DNA of 33,016 nt from AVCC01 sp041736255 (GTDB taxonomy: Bacteria; Pseudomonadota; Gammaproteobacteria; Burkholderiales; Burkholderiaceae_D): assembly GCA_041736255.1 (NCBI GenBank), contig JBGSTZ010000101.1, positions 1 through 33,016 of the forward strand. The letters are read 5' to 3'. The position numbers and the translations under genes are program-made. The notes beneath the pieces were generated by a model, which worked only from the letters and a program-made list of their open reading frames with translations, ran no database searches and was not told the DNA's origin. Of this stretch, positions 7,174 to 15,865 are shown piece by piece (positions within the stretch are counted from its first letter, which is position 1; the number at the start of each line of letters is the position of its first letter).

Positions 7174-8709
7174 CTATTCTTGAACCATGTTTTGTAGTTG
7201 CAGTTGGGCGTCGTTACACGCGCTATTTTCGCAACCGAGGTCGAGCACCAGCATTTTTACTTGATGTTGTTGCATCATCTGTTGCCAGCCGCGGCGTCTC
7301 TCGGCGAGCCGTCCGACAGCGCCAGCCTGGCCCGCCAATCGTTGCCGATAAGGCGATTCATCCAGTATCGCCAGCAATTGGCAATGCTCTTTACGCTGCG
7401 CCAACTTGCGTTGTATTTGTTCCATCAGCGCGCCTTGAATTTCATGTTCCGGCGTGGCTGCAGTACTAAACAGCACGATGTGCAGGGTGACCGGGTTTTT
7501 TGCATCGTTGGTAGTATTCAGGCAATCGAGATATTCTTCCTCGCTACCGTATGCTACGGTCGGTGCAAATTCGATCTGGCTGGCCGGATCCAGCACATTG
7601 CGCAACATATCAAGCAAGCGCTGTCGGGCCGTTGCCGTGGGGTGGTAACTGTACGGCGTTATGCTTGCCAGTTTGTTTGCCTCCGTCGGATGAGCTAGCA
7701 GGCGGCGCAGATAGGGTTCGTCCAGCCCGGTCAGCGGGAAACGCTGTTGCAGCCGGTTGGCGTGGATGGCAGCATAAGCAGCGAGCAATAAGCGGGGCAG
7801 AATGATGAAGAGCGCGACGGTGGCGGCATACAGATGAATCCAGCGCGCGGCATTTTCACCAGTTTGCAAGCCGGTCCATTCGATGGCGGCGAGTTGCGCG
7901 GCGCTGGCGAGCGGAATGCCGGTCAGTTGCGATGCCGGACCGAGTATCAGATGCAGCACCCTTTCCAGCGTGGCTGCATTAAGGAAAGTGCTTTCCCAGC
8001 CAGCCAGATATTCCAGCCCAAGACCGCGTACGTACATGCCAGAAAGCGTGCCGGCAGCCAGCAATGCGGCACTCAGATGCAAAATGCAGGCGGCGCGTTG
8101 CGCCATCTGCGGGCTGCAAAAAATCAGCCAGTCGCGGCCAAAGCGCGCCAGGCTGACGCTCAGCGGCGCCCCTTTCGGTAATGGCGTTCGGTCTGGTGCG
8201 TTAAAACTTGCTATGCGCGCCAGGCGAACTAAAAATTGCGCCAGCGCGGCTGACCTGATGCGGATGCCGAACAAGCTGCCTATCGAGTTAAATATTAGCA
8301 GCAGATACACCAGTGCATTCCAGACCAGCATCGTCAGCAAGGGAAGCGAGAGGATATTAATCCGTTGACCGGCAGTCATTTCATTGGCAAGCGCTCCCAG
8401 TATGAATGCAGCCAACGGCAGCGCCCAAAGCAGCCAGCGCGGCCAGCGCGCAAGCAAATCAAATGGTCGCAATTCCACATGCTTATTGCTCAGGCGGGTG
8501 CGCAATAGTTCGGCGCGTCCGAGAAGGAAGTTCTGCTGGGCAAGGCTCGGAGCCGGTTTGCCGGAATCCTGATTTTCACCCGGCGGGGTTTGCGCGCGCG
8601 CAGTGTCGCTGGCCCATTGCCGATCTTCCCGCGGCAGAAGGGTAGCGCCGCTGTCGCTCAATTCTATGGCGCGCACCAGCAATAGATCGCGTGCCTGAGA
8701 TTCTTTCAA
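7174..8709 (-). CDS. DUF2868 membrane protein, partner of the DUF3482 GTPase
   Basis: 511 residues from a TTG at 8709, chosen because AAGGAG lies 7 bp upstream; an upstream TTG at 8736 has no ribosome site. Four membrane segments are visible at about residues 91-110, 117-148, 207-228 and 292-315. A soluble C-terminal region (about 350-511) follows, including 'TLHIVLFSTAATPEHEIQGALMEQ' split by family residues, and a final segment rich in Q and L. The family is uncharacterised and is found beside DUF3482 GTPases. Membrane location is inferred from hydrophobicity; topology is not certain. Confidence 0.8.
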   Translation of the reverse strand: MKESQARDLLLVRAIELSDSGATLLPREDRQWASDTARAQTPPGENQDSGKPAPSLAQQNFLLGRAELLRTRLSNKHVELRPFDLLARWPRWLLWALPLAAFILGALANEMTAGQRINILSLPLLTMLVWNALVYLLLIFNSIGSLFGIRIRSAALAQFLVRLARIASFNAPDRTPLPKGAPLSVSLARFGRDWLIFCSPQMAQRAACILHLSAALLAAGTLSGMYVRGLGLEYLAGWESTFLNAATLERVLHLILGPASQLTGIPLASAAQLAAIEWTGLQTGENAARWIHLYAATVALFIILPRLLLAAYAAIHANRLQQRFPLTGLDEPYLRRLLAHPTEANKLASITPYSYHPTATARQRLLDMLRNVLDPASQIEFAPTVAYGSEEEYLDCLNTTNDAKNPVTLHIVLFSTAATPEHEIQGALMEQIQRKLAQRKEHCQLLAILDESPYRQRLAGQAGAVGRLAERRRGWQQMMQQHQVKMLVLDLGCENSACNDAQLQLQNMVQE

Positions 8710-8751
8710 CGGCGTACTCCTTAGGTTCCAGTGCAAATCAGGGACAGAATG

Positions 8752-10005
8752 CTAGTCGCGTTGCTCGGTAATGTCATCTTCAATTATTGCGCGTGGATCC
8801 ATCTGCAGAACCACCGGAGAGCTGCTGGTCATCACCACGTAATCAGATTTTTCATCATCCGGCACGGCAGGAAACAGTTTCATCCGGTGTGATATATACA
8901 GGGCGAACAAGCCCAAAACTAGGGCAAAATACAGCATCAGGCTTTCAGGGCCATAGGCATCCATTAAAACACCCGCGAGGGTAGGGCCAATCGCCGAGCC
9001 AACGCCATGTACCAGCAATAATCCGCTCGTGACTTCAAGCAAAATGGACGAGTCAATCAAGTCATTGACGTACGCGACATTAAGGCCATAAAGCGTAAAA
9101 GCCAAGCCGCCGTATAAGACGCCCAGTGCAATCAAAGAATTTTCCGATGCTCTGGAAAGTAAAAAACCGATGAACGCCAAGATGGCACTGCCGATGCAGA
9201 TCCATAGCATGACCGCCCTGCGATCATGGTTATCGGAAAAACGCCCGACCGGCCACTGGAATATGGCGCCGCCTAAAATTGTTGCTGCCATGAAAGTGGC
9301 AACCCCTACCGTCGTGAACCCGACTCCTTGCGCATAGGCAGCACCCATTCCATAAAATGCCCCATTCAGCAAGCCAGAGCCCACCGCGCCAGCAACGCCC
9401 AACGGCGAGATTTTATACAGTTCGCGCAGCCCCATTCGGGGCGTTTCCACCGACTTGGGTTCTGCGATACGGATCAGTGTTATAGGCAGTAAAGCAAAAG
9501 AAAACAGTACAGATACTAGAGCAAAGGGAAAAAATCCGATGCTGTCACCCGCCAAAATCAGCCATTGCCCCAAGGCCAATGCTACAAAACACACCGACAT
9601 GTAGATGGCAAACACTTTGCCGCGCTGATTGTTGGGCGCCAATACATTGAGCCAACTCTCAATCACAATATAGAGCCCAACCAGACACACCCCTGTGAGC
9701 AAACGCAATAATCCCCAGAACCACGGATCAACCCAGAGCGCATGCAGGACGGGCATGGTCGAAGCGATCGATGCCATCGCTGCAAAGGCCCGAATGTGGC
9801 CCACGCGTCGAATAATTACAGGGCAAACGAAGGTGCCCAGCACAAAGCCGGCAAAATATGCCGACATAATCAAGCCGGTGACTACGCCGGAAAAATCGGC
9901 CAACCCTGAACGCAGGCCCAGTACCGAAAAAAGTAGACCGACACCCACAATCAGTAAGCTTACCCCGCTGAGCAACGAGGCTAGCGGAATCATTAATCCT
10001 TGCAT
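8752..10005 (-). CDS. MFS transporter, YcaD-like
   Basis: 417 residues with about 12 hydrophobic segments. The MFS A-like motif between TM2 and TM3 reads 'CPVIIRRVGHIRAF', and 'GRFSDNHDRRAVM' is the matching motif after TM8. 'VIESWLNVLAPNNQRGKVFAIYM' (about 115-137) is typical of the YcaD/UMF-type group. The C-terminal tail of about 45 residues is hydrophilic and cytoplasmic. The substrate cannot be read from sequence. It lies 42 bp upstream of the DUF2868 gene on the same strand and may share transcripts with it, but no functional link is apparent. AAGAG lies about 9 bp before the ATG. Confidence 0.85.
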   Translation of the reverse strand: MQGLMIPLASLLSGVSLLIVGVGLLFSVLGLRSGLADFSGVVTGLIMSAYFAGFVLGTFVCPVIIRRVGHIRAFAAMASIASTMPVLHALWVDPWFWGLLRLLTGVCLVGLYIVIESWLNVLAPNNQRGKVFAIYMSVCFVALALGQWLILAGDSIGFFPFALVSVLFSFALLPITLIRIAEPKSVETPRMGLRELYKISPLGVAGAVGSGLLNGAFYGMGAAYAQGVGFTTVGVATFMAATILGGAIFQWPVGRFSDNHDRRAVMLWICIGSAILAFIGFLLSRASENSLIALGVLYGGLAFTLYGLNVAYVNDLIDSSILLEVTSGLLLVHGVGSAIGPTLAGVLMDAYGPESLMLYFALVLGLFALYISHRMKLFPAVPDDEKSDYVVMTSSSPVVLQMDPRAIIEDDITEQRD

Positions 10006-10303
10006 TTATTAATCTCTTTGGATGAATTCAGATTGAACATGTAATCGGTTCTAATTTTTTATTTGTTGTGCGCTTGCAGAGGAAATTGTGTGGCGAGGGC
10101 TTGAGCAGCAAAATTTTTGCCTGGGTGACTTTCAATTGCGTCGTTAAACGTTATGGATATGATGTTGCATGTGCGGTGTCGCAATGGTGCAAGATGTATT
10201 GCGATAGTCTACAAAGCATTAGAGTATATAGCGGATTGCGGTCGCTACGAATGCTGCTCTTGCTTCGGTACAGCATCTGCACAGACGCGCTAAGCGGTGC
10301 TTG

Positions 10304-10309
10304 TATAAT
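10304..10309 (+). promoter_or_regulatory. -10 element in the ubiE upstream region
   Basis: A perfect TATAAT preceded directly by TG lies 95 bp before the ubiE ATG. No good -35 is seen at 16-18 bp. The whole 398-bp gap between the MFS gene and ubiE (10006-10403) holds nothing else I can recognise: no credible protein, RNA hairpin series or repeat. Confidence 0.4.
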
Positions 10310-10403
10310 CGAATACTTTAATGCATGACAATCAGCAAAAGTCGATCTTGTCCGTGCACAATACATCTTCACATTTCCGAATCTTCTTTAAGCGCTTGAA
10401 GCC

Positions 10404-11138
10404 ATGACAAATACAACCCATTTCGGTTTTCAGACCGTCGACGAAGAAGAAAAGGCCCACAAGGTTGCCGAAGTTTTTCATTCGGTCGCCGCCAAATACG
10501 ACGTGATGAACGATGTCATGTCGGTTGGCTTGCATCGGCTCTGGAAAATGTTCACCATCGCACAGGCCGGCGTGCGGCCTGGTTTTAAGGTGCTCGATAT
10601 TGCCGGCGGTACGGGCGATCTGGCCAAGGCGTTTGCCCGCCAGGCTGGCGTTACCGGCGAAGTCTGGCTCACTGACATCAATGAATCGATGCTGCGGGTG
10701 GGTCGCGATCGGTTGCTCAATCAGGGATTGAATACGCCGACCTTGTTGTGCGACGCAGAAAAACTACCGTTTCCGGATAACTATTTCGACCGCGTCAGTG
10801 TCGCTTTCGGACTGCGCAACATGACGCACAAGGATGTTGCGCTGGCCGAAATGCAACGTGTTTTGAAACCGGGCGGCAAGTTGCTGGTGCTGGAGTTTTC
10901 TAAAGTCTGGCAGCCGCTGCAAAAACCGTACGATCTGTATTCATTCAAAATCTTGCCGTGGATGGGGCAGAAAATCGCCAATGATTCTGAAAGCTATCGT
11001 TACCTGGCCGAGTCGATCCGCATGCATCCGGATCAGAAAACCCTGAAAACCATGCTGCAGGAAGCCGGTCTGGAACGCGTCGATTACTTCAATCTGAACG
11101 CCGGCGTGGCAGCGCTGCACACTGGCGTCAAACTTTAA
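10404..11138 (+). CDS. ubiE: Ubiquinone/menaquinone biosynthesis C-methyltransferase UbiE
   Basis: 244 residues. Contains the UbiE signature 'YDVMNDVMSVGLHRLWK' (about 31-47), the SAM loop 'VLDIAGGTGDLAKAF', 'ALRNMTHKDVALAEM'-type motif II and 'LKPGGKLLVLEFSK'. It methylates carbon of the benzoquinol ring (2-polyprenyl-6-methoxy-1,4-benzoquinol, or demethylmenaquinol) with SAM. It is followed by ubiJ and ubiB as in E. coli ubiE-ubiJ-ubiB, although here a 204-bp repeat-containing gap separates ubiE from ubiJ. No strong Shine-Dalgarno precedes the ATG. Confidence 0.97.
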   Translation: MTNTTHFGFQTVDEEEKAHKVAEVFHSVAAKYDVMNDVMSVGLHRLWKMFTIAQAGVRPGFKVLDIAGGTGDLAKAFARQAGVTGEVWLTDINESMLRVGRDRLLNQGLNTPTLLCDAEKLPFPDNYFDRVSVAFGLRNMTHKDVALAEMQRVLKPGGKLLVLEFSKVWQPLQKPYDLYSFKILPWMGQKIANDSESYRYLAESIRMHPDQKTLKTMLQEAGLERVDYFNLNAGVAALHTGVKL

Positions 11139-11140
11139 GC

Positions 11141-11335
11141 GCGGTTTTCTCCTCCCTTTTAATGATGAGGCCGGATGTTTTGCTCCTCCCCTTTCAAGGG
11201 GGAGGCCGGGTGGGGGATGGGTTTTTTGTGCTGCGAAAACCCACCCTTGTATGCTCTACCCAACCCTCTCCCTGAAGGAGAGGGAGCTAAAGTGGCCAAC
11301 CGTCCCCTTTAAGGGGAAGAAATTTCTCCTCCTAT
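11141..11335. repeat. Palindrome-rich REP/MITE-like repeat cluster between ubiE and ubiJ
   Basis: Nearly the whole 204-bp gap is built of GC-rich inverted repeats: CCTCCCC/GGGGAGG (11185-11191, 11199-11205), GGGTTTT/AAAACCC around 11219-11242, CCCTCTCC/GGAGAGGG (11264-11271, 11277-11284) and CCCCTTTAAGGGG near 11314. This composition and order is typical of intergenic repetitive extragenic palindromes. It has no open frame of interest. In the ubi transcript it would form a strong multi-hairpin spacer. Confidence 0.65.
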
Positions 11336-11342
11336 TCGTACA

Positions 11343-11936
11343 ATGAACCCTTCCGCCATGTTTCCTACCATTCTGCCCGCAGCAATCAATCACTTACTGG
11401 CCCAAGAGCCTTGGGCGCGCGACAAGCTTGCTGCGCATGTCGGCAAGATTGCCTGTTTCGATGCTGGCCCGCTCTGTATCCGTTTCAAAGTCGCGCCCGG
11501 CGGCATGCTGGAGGCGGCCGCGCCTGAAATGCCTGCCAATGTCACCATCCGCGCCCAGGCTGCGGATTTGCCGCTGATGTTGCAAAATCGCGAACGTGCA
11601 TTTTCGTATGTGCAGATCGAAGGGGATGCCGATTTCGCCAACGCAATCTCGCAACTCAGCCAGACCTTGCGCTGGGAAGCCGAGCACGACCTGAGCAAAT
11701 TAGTAGGCGATATCGCCGCTGTCCGCATCGTCGGCGGCGTCAAGTCGGCTTCGCGCAGCGCGCAGTCAGCCGGGCAATCGCTGGCGGAAAATGTCGCAGA
11801 ATATTTTCTGGAAGAAAATCCGACGCTGCTCAGGCCGCAAGCAATACATGATTTCGGACGGGAAGTTGCGCGTATGCGCGATGATGTCGAGCGCCTCGCC
11901 AAGCGTATTGAAAAACTCCAAAGGCGCAAGCAATGA
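11343..11936 (+). CDS. ubiJ: Ubiquinone biosynthesis accessory factor UbiJ (SCP2 domain)
   Basis: 197 residues, the expected UbiJ length. The N-terminal part (about 1-110) is an SCP2-like lipid-binding domain with 'INHLLAQEPWARDKLAAHVGKI' as its first helix. The C-terminal part (about 140-195) ends in a basic coiled-coil-like segment, 'MRDDVERLAKRIEKLQRRK'. UbiJ and UbiK help organise the cytoplasmic Ubi complex and bind the hydrophobic intermediates. The stop codon overlaps the ubiB start (ATGA), so translation is probably coupled. Confidence 0.93.
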   Translation: MNPSAMFPTILPAAINHLLAQEPWARDKLAAHVGKIACFDAGPLCIRFKVAPGGMLEAAAPEMPANVTIRAQAADLPLMLQNRERAFSYVQIEGDADFANAISQLSQTLRWEAEHDLSKLVGDIAAVRIVGGVKSASRSAQSAGQSLAENVAEYFLEENPTLLRPQAIHDFGREVARMRDDVERLAKRIEKLQRRKQ

Positions 11937-13507
11937 TGTCAGTGATCCGGAAATCTTTACGTTTGCTCAAGATCGCGCGCGTGGCAATCCGCTACGGCTT
12001 GGACGAGATCGCGATTTCCGGCCTGAAAGTGCCGCGCACTGCAAAAGTGATCGATACGCTGATTTTCTGGCGCGATATTTCCGCTCCGCGTGGGGAACGC
12101 CTGCGCCGGGCGTTAGAAGATCTGGGCCCGATTTTTGTCAAATTCGGCCAGGTATTGTCGACCCGGCGCGATCTGATGCCACCCGATATTGCCGACGAAC
12201 TGGCAAGGTTGCAAGATCGGGTGCCGCCGTTCAGCAGCGATCTGGCGATTGCGCAAATCGAAAAATCGCTTGGCGCGCACCCCGACACCCTGTTTGCCAG
12301 CTTCGAGCGAACGCCGGTAGCTTCGGCCTCGATCGCCCAGGTGCATTTCGCCATGCTCAAAGACGGCACCGAAGTCGCGGTTAAGGTATTGCGTCCCGGC
12401 ATGAAAAAATCGATCGATGAAGATGTCGCTTTGATGCATCTCGCCGCCGATCTGGTGGAGCGACTGTGGGCTGACGGCAAGCGTCTGAAGCCGAGGGAAG
12501 TGGTCGGCGAGTTCGATAAATACCTGCACGATGAACTCGATCTGATGCGTGAAGCGGCCAATGGCAGCCAGTTGCGGCGCAATTTTGCCGGCTCCGATTT
12601 ACTGGTGGTACCCGAGATGTACTGGGACTATTGCTCGTCAGCGGTGATCGTGATGGAACGCATGAATGGAATTCCGATTTCGCAGCTGGAGCAACTGCGG
12701 GCGGCCGGCGTCGATCTGAAAAAATTGTCGCGCGATGGGGTGGAAATTTTCTTCACGCAAGTTTTTCGAGACGGATTTTTTCATGCCGACATGCATCCTG
12801 GCAATATATTGGTGTCAATGGACCCTGCCACTTTCGGCCGCTATATCGCGCTCGATTTCGGTATCGTCGGCACCCTGAATGATTTCGACAAGGATTACCT
12901 GTCGCAAAACTTTCTGGCGTTCTTCCGGCGCGACTACAAGCGTGTCGCCGAAGCGCATATCGAATCGGGCTGGGCTCCTAAAGAAACCCGTGTCGACGAG
13001 CTGGAGTCTGCGGTGCGCGCCTGCTGCGAACCGATCTTCGACCGGCCTTTAAAAGATATCTCGTTCGGACAAATCCTGCTGCGCCTGTTCCAGACTTCGC
13101 GTCGCTTCAATGTCGAGGTGCAGCCGCAACTGGTGCTGTTGCAAAAAACCTTGCTCAATATCGAAGGACTGGGCCGACAGCTCGATCCTGATCTGGATTT
13201 ATGGAAGACCGCGAAACCGTATCTGGAGCGCTGGATGAGCGACCAGATCGGCTGGCGCGGCCTGGTGGAGCGGCTCAAGGCGGAAGCGCCGCGCTATAGT
13301 CAGTTGATGCCACAGTTACCGCGTCTGGTGCATCAGGCGTTGACGGTCGCTGGCCGGCCGCAACCCCAAAACACCGATCTGCTGAAGCACTTGCTGGCCG
13401 AGCAAAAGCGCACCAACAGCCTGCTAAGCACCGTCATCTATTTCGGCAGCGGGCTGGTGGCTGGCATCATTCTGATTCAGGTGTTGATGCGGCTGTATTT
13501 TTACTAA
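11933..13507 (+). CDS. ubiB: Ubiquinone biosynthesis regulatory protein kinase UbiB
   Basis: 524 residues. ABC1/ADCK/UbiB atypical kinase family. The family-specific KxGQ motif is K70-F-G-Q73, followed by 'STRRDLMPPDI'. The alanine-rich nucleotide loop appears as 'ASASIAQVH', and the catalytic region as 'FFHADMHPGNIL' with 'DFGIVG' as the metal-binding DFG. A C-terminal membrane segment ('YFGSGLVAGIILIQVLM') anchors it. UbiB has ATPase activity and supports ubiquinone synthesis at the membrane. The start overlaps ubiJ; a second in-frame ATG lies one codon later. Confidence 0.97.
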   Translation: MMSVIRKSLRLLKIARVAIRYGLDEIAISGLKVPRTAKVIDTLIFWRDISAPRGERLRRALEDLGPIFVKFGQVLSTRRDLMPPDIADELARLQDRVPPFSSDLAIAQIEKSLGAHPDTLFASFERTPVASASIAQVHFAMLKDGTEVAVKVLRPGMKKSIDEDVALMHLAADLVERLWADGKRLKPREVVGEFDKYLHDELDLMREAANGSQLRRNFAGSDLLVVPEMYWDYCSSAVIVMERMNGIPISQLEQLRAAGVDLKKLSRDGVEIFFTQVFRDGFFHADMHPGNILVSMDPATFGRYIALDFGIVGTLNDFDKDYLSQNFLAFFRRDYKRVAEAHIESGWAPKETRVDELESAVRACCEPIFDRPLKDISFGQILLRLFQTSRRFNVEVQPQLVLLQKTLLNIEGLGRQLDPDLDLWKTAKPYLERWMSDQIGWRGLVERLKAEAPRYSQLMPQLPRLVHQALTVAGRPQPQNTDLLKHLLAEQKRTNSLLSTVIYFGSGLVAGIILIQVLMRLYFY

Positions 13508-13660
13508 CTTAATAAGTTTTTCGTATTTATGTTGGGGTATGTCATTAAAGTGCACTATTTCTACATATAAATAAAGAGATTTTTAAAATACGTTATGTAG
13601 TATAAATCTGAGCCTGCCATCGCTTCTGCCTTGAACCGTATTTCACTAAAAGAGCACGCT

Positions 13661-14269
13661 ATGACGACCTTCGAGACCCGCGATCCGACCAACCAGGCGT
13701 TCTGGGATGAACGCTTCGACCGCAATTTCACCCCTTGGGACAAGGGCGGCGTACCGGCTGCTTTGCAGGATTTCGTGGCGCAAGTGTCACGAGTGTCACC
13801 TAACGCGGTGGTTTTAATTCCCGGTTGTGGCAGCGCCTACGAAGTTGCGTATTTGTCCGAAGCTGGCTGGGATGTGACTGCGATCGATTTTTCCCCGGCT
13901 GCGGTGACTGCCGCCCGTGCGCTGTTGGGGCAGTGGGCAACGCGGGTGGAGCAGGCCGATTTCTTCACCTTCGCGCCACCAAAACCGCCTGACATCATTT
14001 ACGAACGGGCATTTCTGTGTGCACTGCCGCCCCGCTTGCACGCCGCAATCGCGGCGCGCTGGGCCGCTTTATTGCCACCCGGTGGATTGCTGGCTGGCTT
14101 TTTCTACTTCGACGATGCGCCTAAAGGCCCGCCATTCGGCATCGCCGCTACGCAGTTGGACGCCTTACTCAAACCTTGTTTTGAGCGCATCGACGATAGG
14201 GCTGTGATAGATTCGATTGCAGCTTTCGCCGGCCGTGAGCGCTGGCAAGTGTGGCGACGGCTGGCATGA
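13661..14269 (+). CDS. TPMT-family SAM-dependent methyltransferase
   Basis: 202 residues from the ATG at 13661, which has AAAAGAG 7 bp upstream. An in-frame TTG at 13631 is possible but lacks a ribosome site. Opens with 'NQAFWDERFDRNFTPWDKGG', the N-terminal signature of thiopurine-methyltransferase-like proteins. The SAM loop is 'VLIPGCGSAYEVAYLSEAGW' and the second-strand motif 'VTAIDFSPAAV'. 'DIIYERAFLCALPP' is also characteristic. In bacteria this family methylates thiols, selenium or tellurium compounds, or halides; the true substrate is unknown here. It lies 153 bp after ubiB, with an AT-rich gap that may carry its promoter. Confidence 0.88.
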   Translation: MTTFETRDPTNQAFWDERFDRNFTPWDKGGVPAALQDFVAQVSRVSPNAVVLIPGCGSAYEVAYLSEAGWDVTAIDFSPAAVTAARALLGQWATRVEQADFFTFAPPKPPDIIYERAFLCALPPRLHAAIAARWAALLPPGGLLAGFFYFDDAPKGPPFGIAATQLDALLKPCFERIDDRAVIDSIAAFAGRERWQVWRRLA

Positions 14270-14319
14270 TGGCGTTATATTTGCTGCACAAGTTGTACGA
14301 TTTTTTGGAGCCTAACCCC

Positions 14320-15288
14320 ATGTTGAGCATGATAAAAAACAAATCCACACTGTTGTTGCGCGGCTTACTGGGGATGGTCGTGGCGTGTTTCTGCACCTTG
14401 GGTGTTTCTGCGGAGTTGTCATTAGATCCGGTGCGTGTCGCCCCCGGCGTGTATGTCGTGTATGGCGACCTCAAGCCGGCCAGCTATGACAACGATGCGC
14501 TGGCAGTTAACCTCGGCTTTGTCGCCACCTCGGCCGGAGTGGTCGTCATCGACAGCGGTCCCTCGTATCGCGTGGCCCAGAGGTTGCATCAGGCGATCGA
14601 GAGAGTTACCAGCTATCCGATCCGATACGTCATCAACACAGGTTCCGACCCGGCGCGCTGGCTGGGCAATAGCTATTTCAAAAAGCTCGGTGTGCCGGTG
14701 ATCGCCCACGAGGAAGCACGCAAACTGATGGAGGCGCGCGGTGCCGAGCAACTCAAGGCGATGCAGGCTCTGCTGCGGGAAAAGGCTTTCGGCACCGAAA
14801 TCGTTCTGCCGCGTGGTTTTTCTGGCGACATGGAGGATATCCGTTTCAGCGACCTTTTGTTGCAATTGTCGTATTTTGGTCCGTCTCAAAGTCCAGGCAA
14901 CATTGCCGTCTTACTACCACGACAGGAAATCGCGTTCGCTGGCGCCATCATGCAGTCCGACGCCTTGCTCGAGATTACCCCGGACAGCCGCATCGCCAAC
15001 TGGATCGCTGCCTTCGATACCCTTGCCAGCTTGCGCCCGCGCCAGATTGTTCCTGGCCGCGGCACGCTCGTCGATCTGGCGCGCCTGAACGCCGACACCC
15101 GTGCCTATCTTGTGGCATTGCAAACTGAAATCGACCAAGCCGTGCAGCGTGGCGCAACTAACGCCGAGATTATTGCTCAAACTGCAAAATCGCAAAAACT
15201 GACGGCGTTCAAGCGCCTGGAAGGCTTTGCCGCGTTGGCACCCGCAAACGTTTTGCAGGCTTTGCGGATCAAGGAGGCATTGCGCTGA
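14320..15288 (+). CDS. Secreted metallo-beta-lactamase-fold protein lacking all metal ligands
   Basis: 322 residues from the ATG at 14320, preceded by TTGGAG about 10 bp upstream. An earlier in-frame start at 14251 would overlap the previous gene and put 23 odd residues before the signal peptide. Residues 1-31 form a signal peptide ending VSA. The MBL strand pattern is clear ('GVYVVYGD', 'GVVVIDSGPS', 'IRYVINTG'). However, the HxHxDH metal motif is replaced by G108-S-D110-P-A112-R113. The later histidine and aspartate are replaced too ('GPSQSPGNI', 'FAGAI'), as is the last histidine ('IVPGRG'). The relatives are SoxH/quinoprotein-relay hydrolases, with moderate confidence. It should be periplasmic and not a zinc hydrolase. 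Confidence 0.8.
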   Translation: MLSMIKNKSTLLLRGLLGMVVACFCTLGVSAELSLDPVRVAPGVYVVYGDLKPASYDNDALAVNLGFVATSAGVVVIDSGPSYRVAQRLHQAIERVTSYPIRYVINTGSDPARWLGNSYFKKLGVPVIAHEEARKLMEARGAEQLKAMQALLREKAFGTEIVLPRGFSGDMEDIRFSDLLLQLSYFGPSQSPGNIAVLLPRQEIAFAGAIMQSDALLEITPDSRIANWIAAFDTLASLRPRQIVPGRGTLVDLARLNADTRAYLVALQTEIDQAVQRGATNAEIIAQTAKSQKLTAFKRLEGFAALAPANVLQALRIKEALR

Positions 15289-15395
15289 CTGCCATTCTCC
15301 TGGCGCGCTTAATATCTGCCCTGCTCTGCTCGGTGCTTCCAGGCAATTTTTCAGATCCGCCCTCTCAGAGCGGTGATGGTGCCAGCTAAAACCTT

Positions 15396-15401
15396 TATAA
15401 T
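15396..15401 (+). promoter_or_regulatory. -10 element upstream of fmdB-DUF502-aspS
   Basis: Perfect TATAAT 38 bp before the fmdB ATG. The -35 at the right distance (GTGATG, 17 bp) is weak. This is the most likely promoter for the cluster through aspS. Confidence 0.45.
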
Positions 15402-15439
15402 CCTAAGCTTTGGATAATTTTTCCGGGATTTTGATTACC

Positions 15440-15805
15440 ATGCCAATCTATGCTTACCGCTGCGAAGTCTGTGGCTTTGCCAAAGATGTGCTGCAAAAGA
15501 TGTCTGATGCGCAGTTGACCGAATGCCCTTCCTGCGGCAAATCGAGCTTTAAGAAACAGGTTACCGCTGCTTCTTTTCAGTTGAAAGGGTCGGGCTGGTA
15601 TGTGACCGATTTTCGCGGCGGCGACAAGGGTGCCGGTTCCGGTGCAGCACCAACTTCGCCGGCAGAATCAGATTCGGGCGCTACAGCCACTGCCGCGGCA
15701 ACACCCGCAACACCGGCAGCAGCACCAGCAACGCCAGCAACAGCACCAACAGCAGCGCCGTCCGGCACCTCTGCCGGTAGCAAAGCCAGTGCTTCTGTCG
15801 AGTAA
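15440..15805 (+). CDS. FmdB-family zinc ribbon protein
   Basis: 121 residues from the ATG at 15440; a TTG at 15410 would add ten residues ahead of the conserved MPIYAYRC start. Zinc ribbon cysteines C8-x2-C11 and C29-x2-C32, then 'FKKQVTAASFQLKGSGWY', the standard FmdB ending. The last 50 or so residues are a low-complexity A/T/P/S tail without structure. FmdB-type proteins of this kind are putative regulatory zinc ribbons of unknown partner. It precedes a DUF502 gene and aspS, a neighbourhood common in Betaproteobacteria. Confidence 0.87.
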   Translation: MPIYAYRCEVCGFAKDVLQKMSDAQLTECPSCGKSSFKKQVTAASFQLKGSGWYVTDFRGGDKGAGSGAAPTSPAESDSGATATAAATPATPAAAPATPATAPTAAPSGTSAGSKASASVE

Positions 15806-15865
15806 TAATCGTCATCTAACTGAAATACCTGCTGCCAACCTTAAAAGTTGGTAATAAAGAAAGCC

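Noticed and set aside
10151..10372. Short frames on both strands in the gap before ubiE
   Set aside because: No ribosome site, no motif, cysteine- and serine-rich composition of non-coding DNA.
13561..13602. CTACATA...TATGTAG inverted repeat after ubiB as a terminator
   Set aside because: The spacer is too long and the stem AT-rich, with no U-tract; probably chance in AT-rich DNA.
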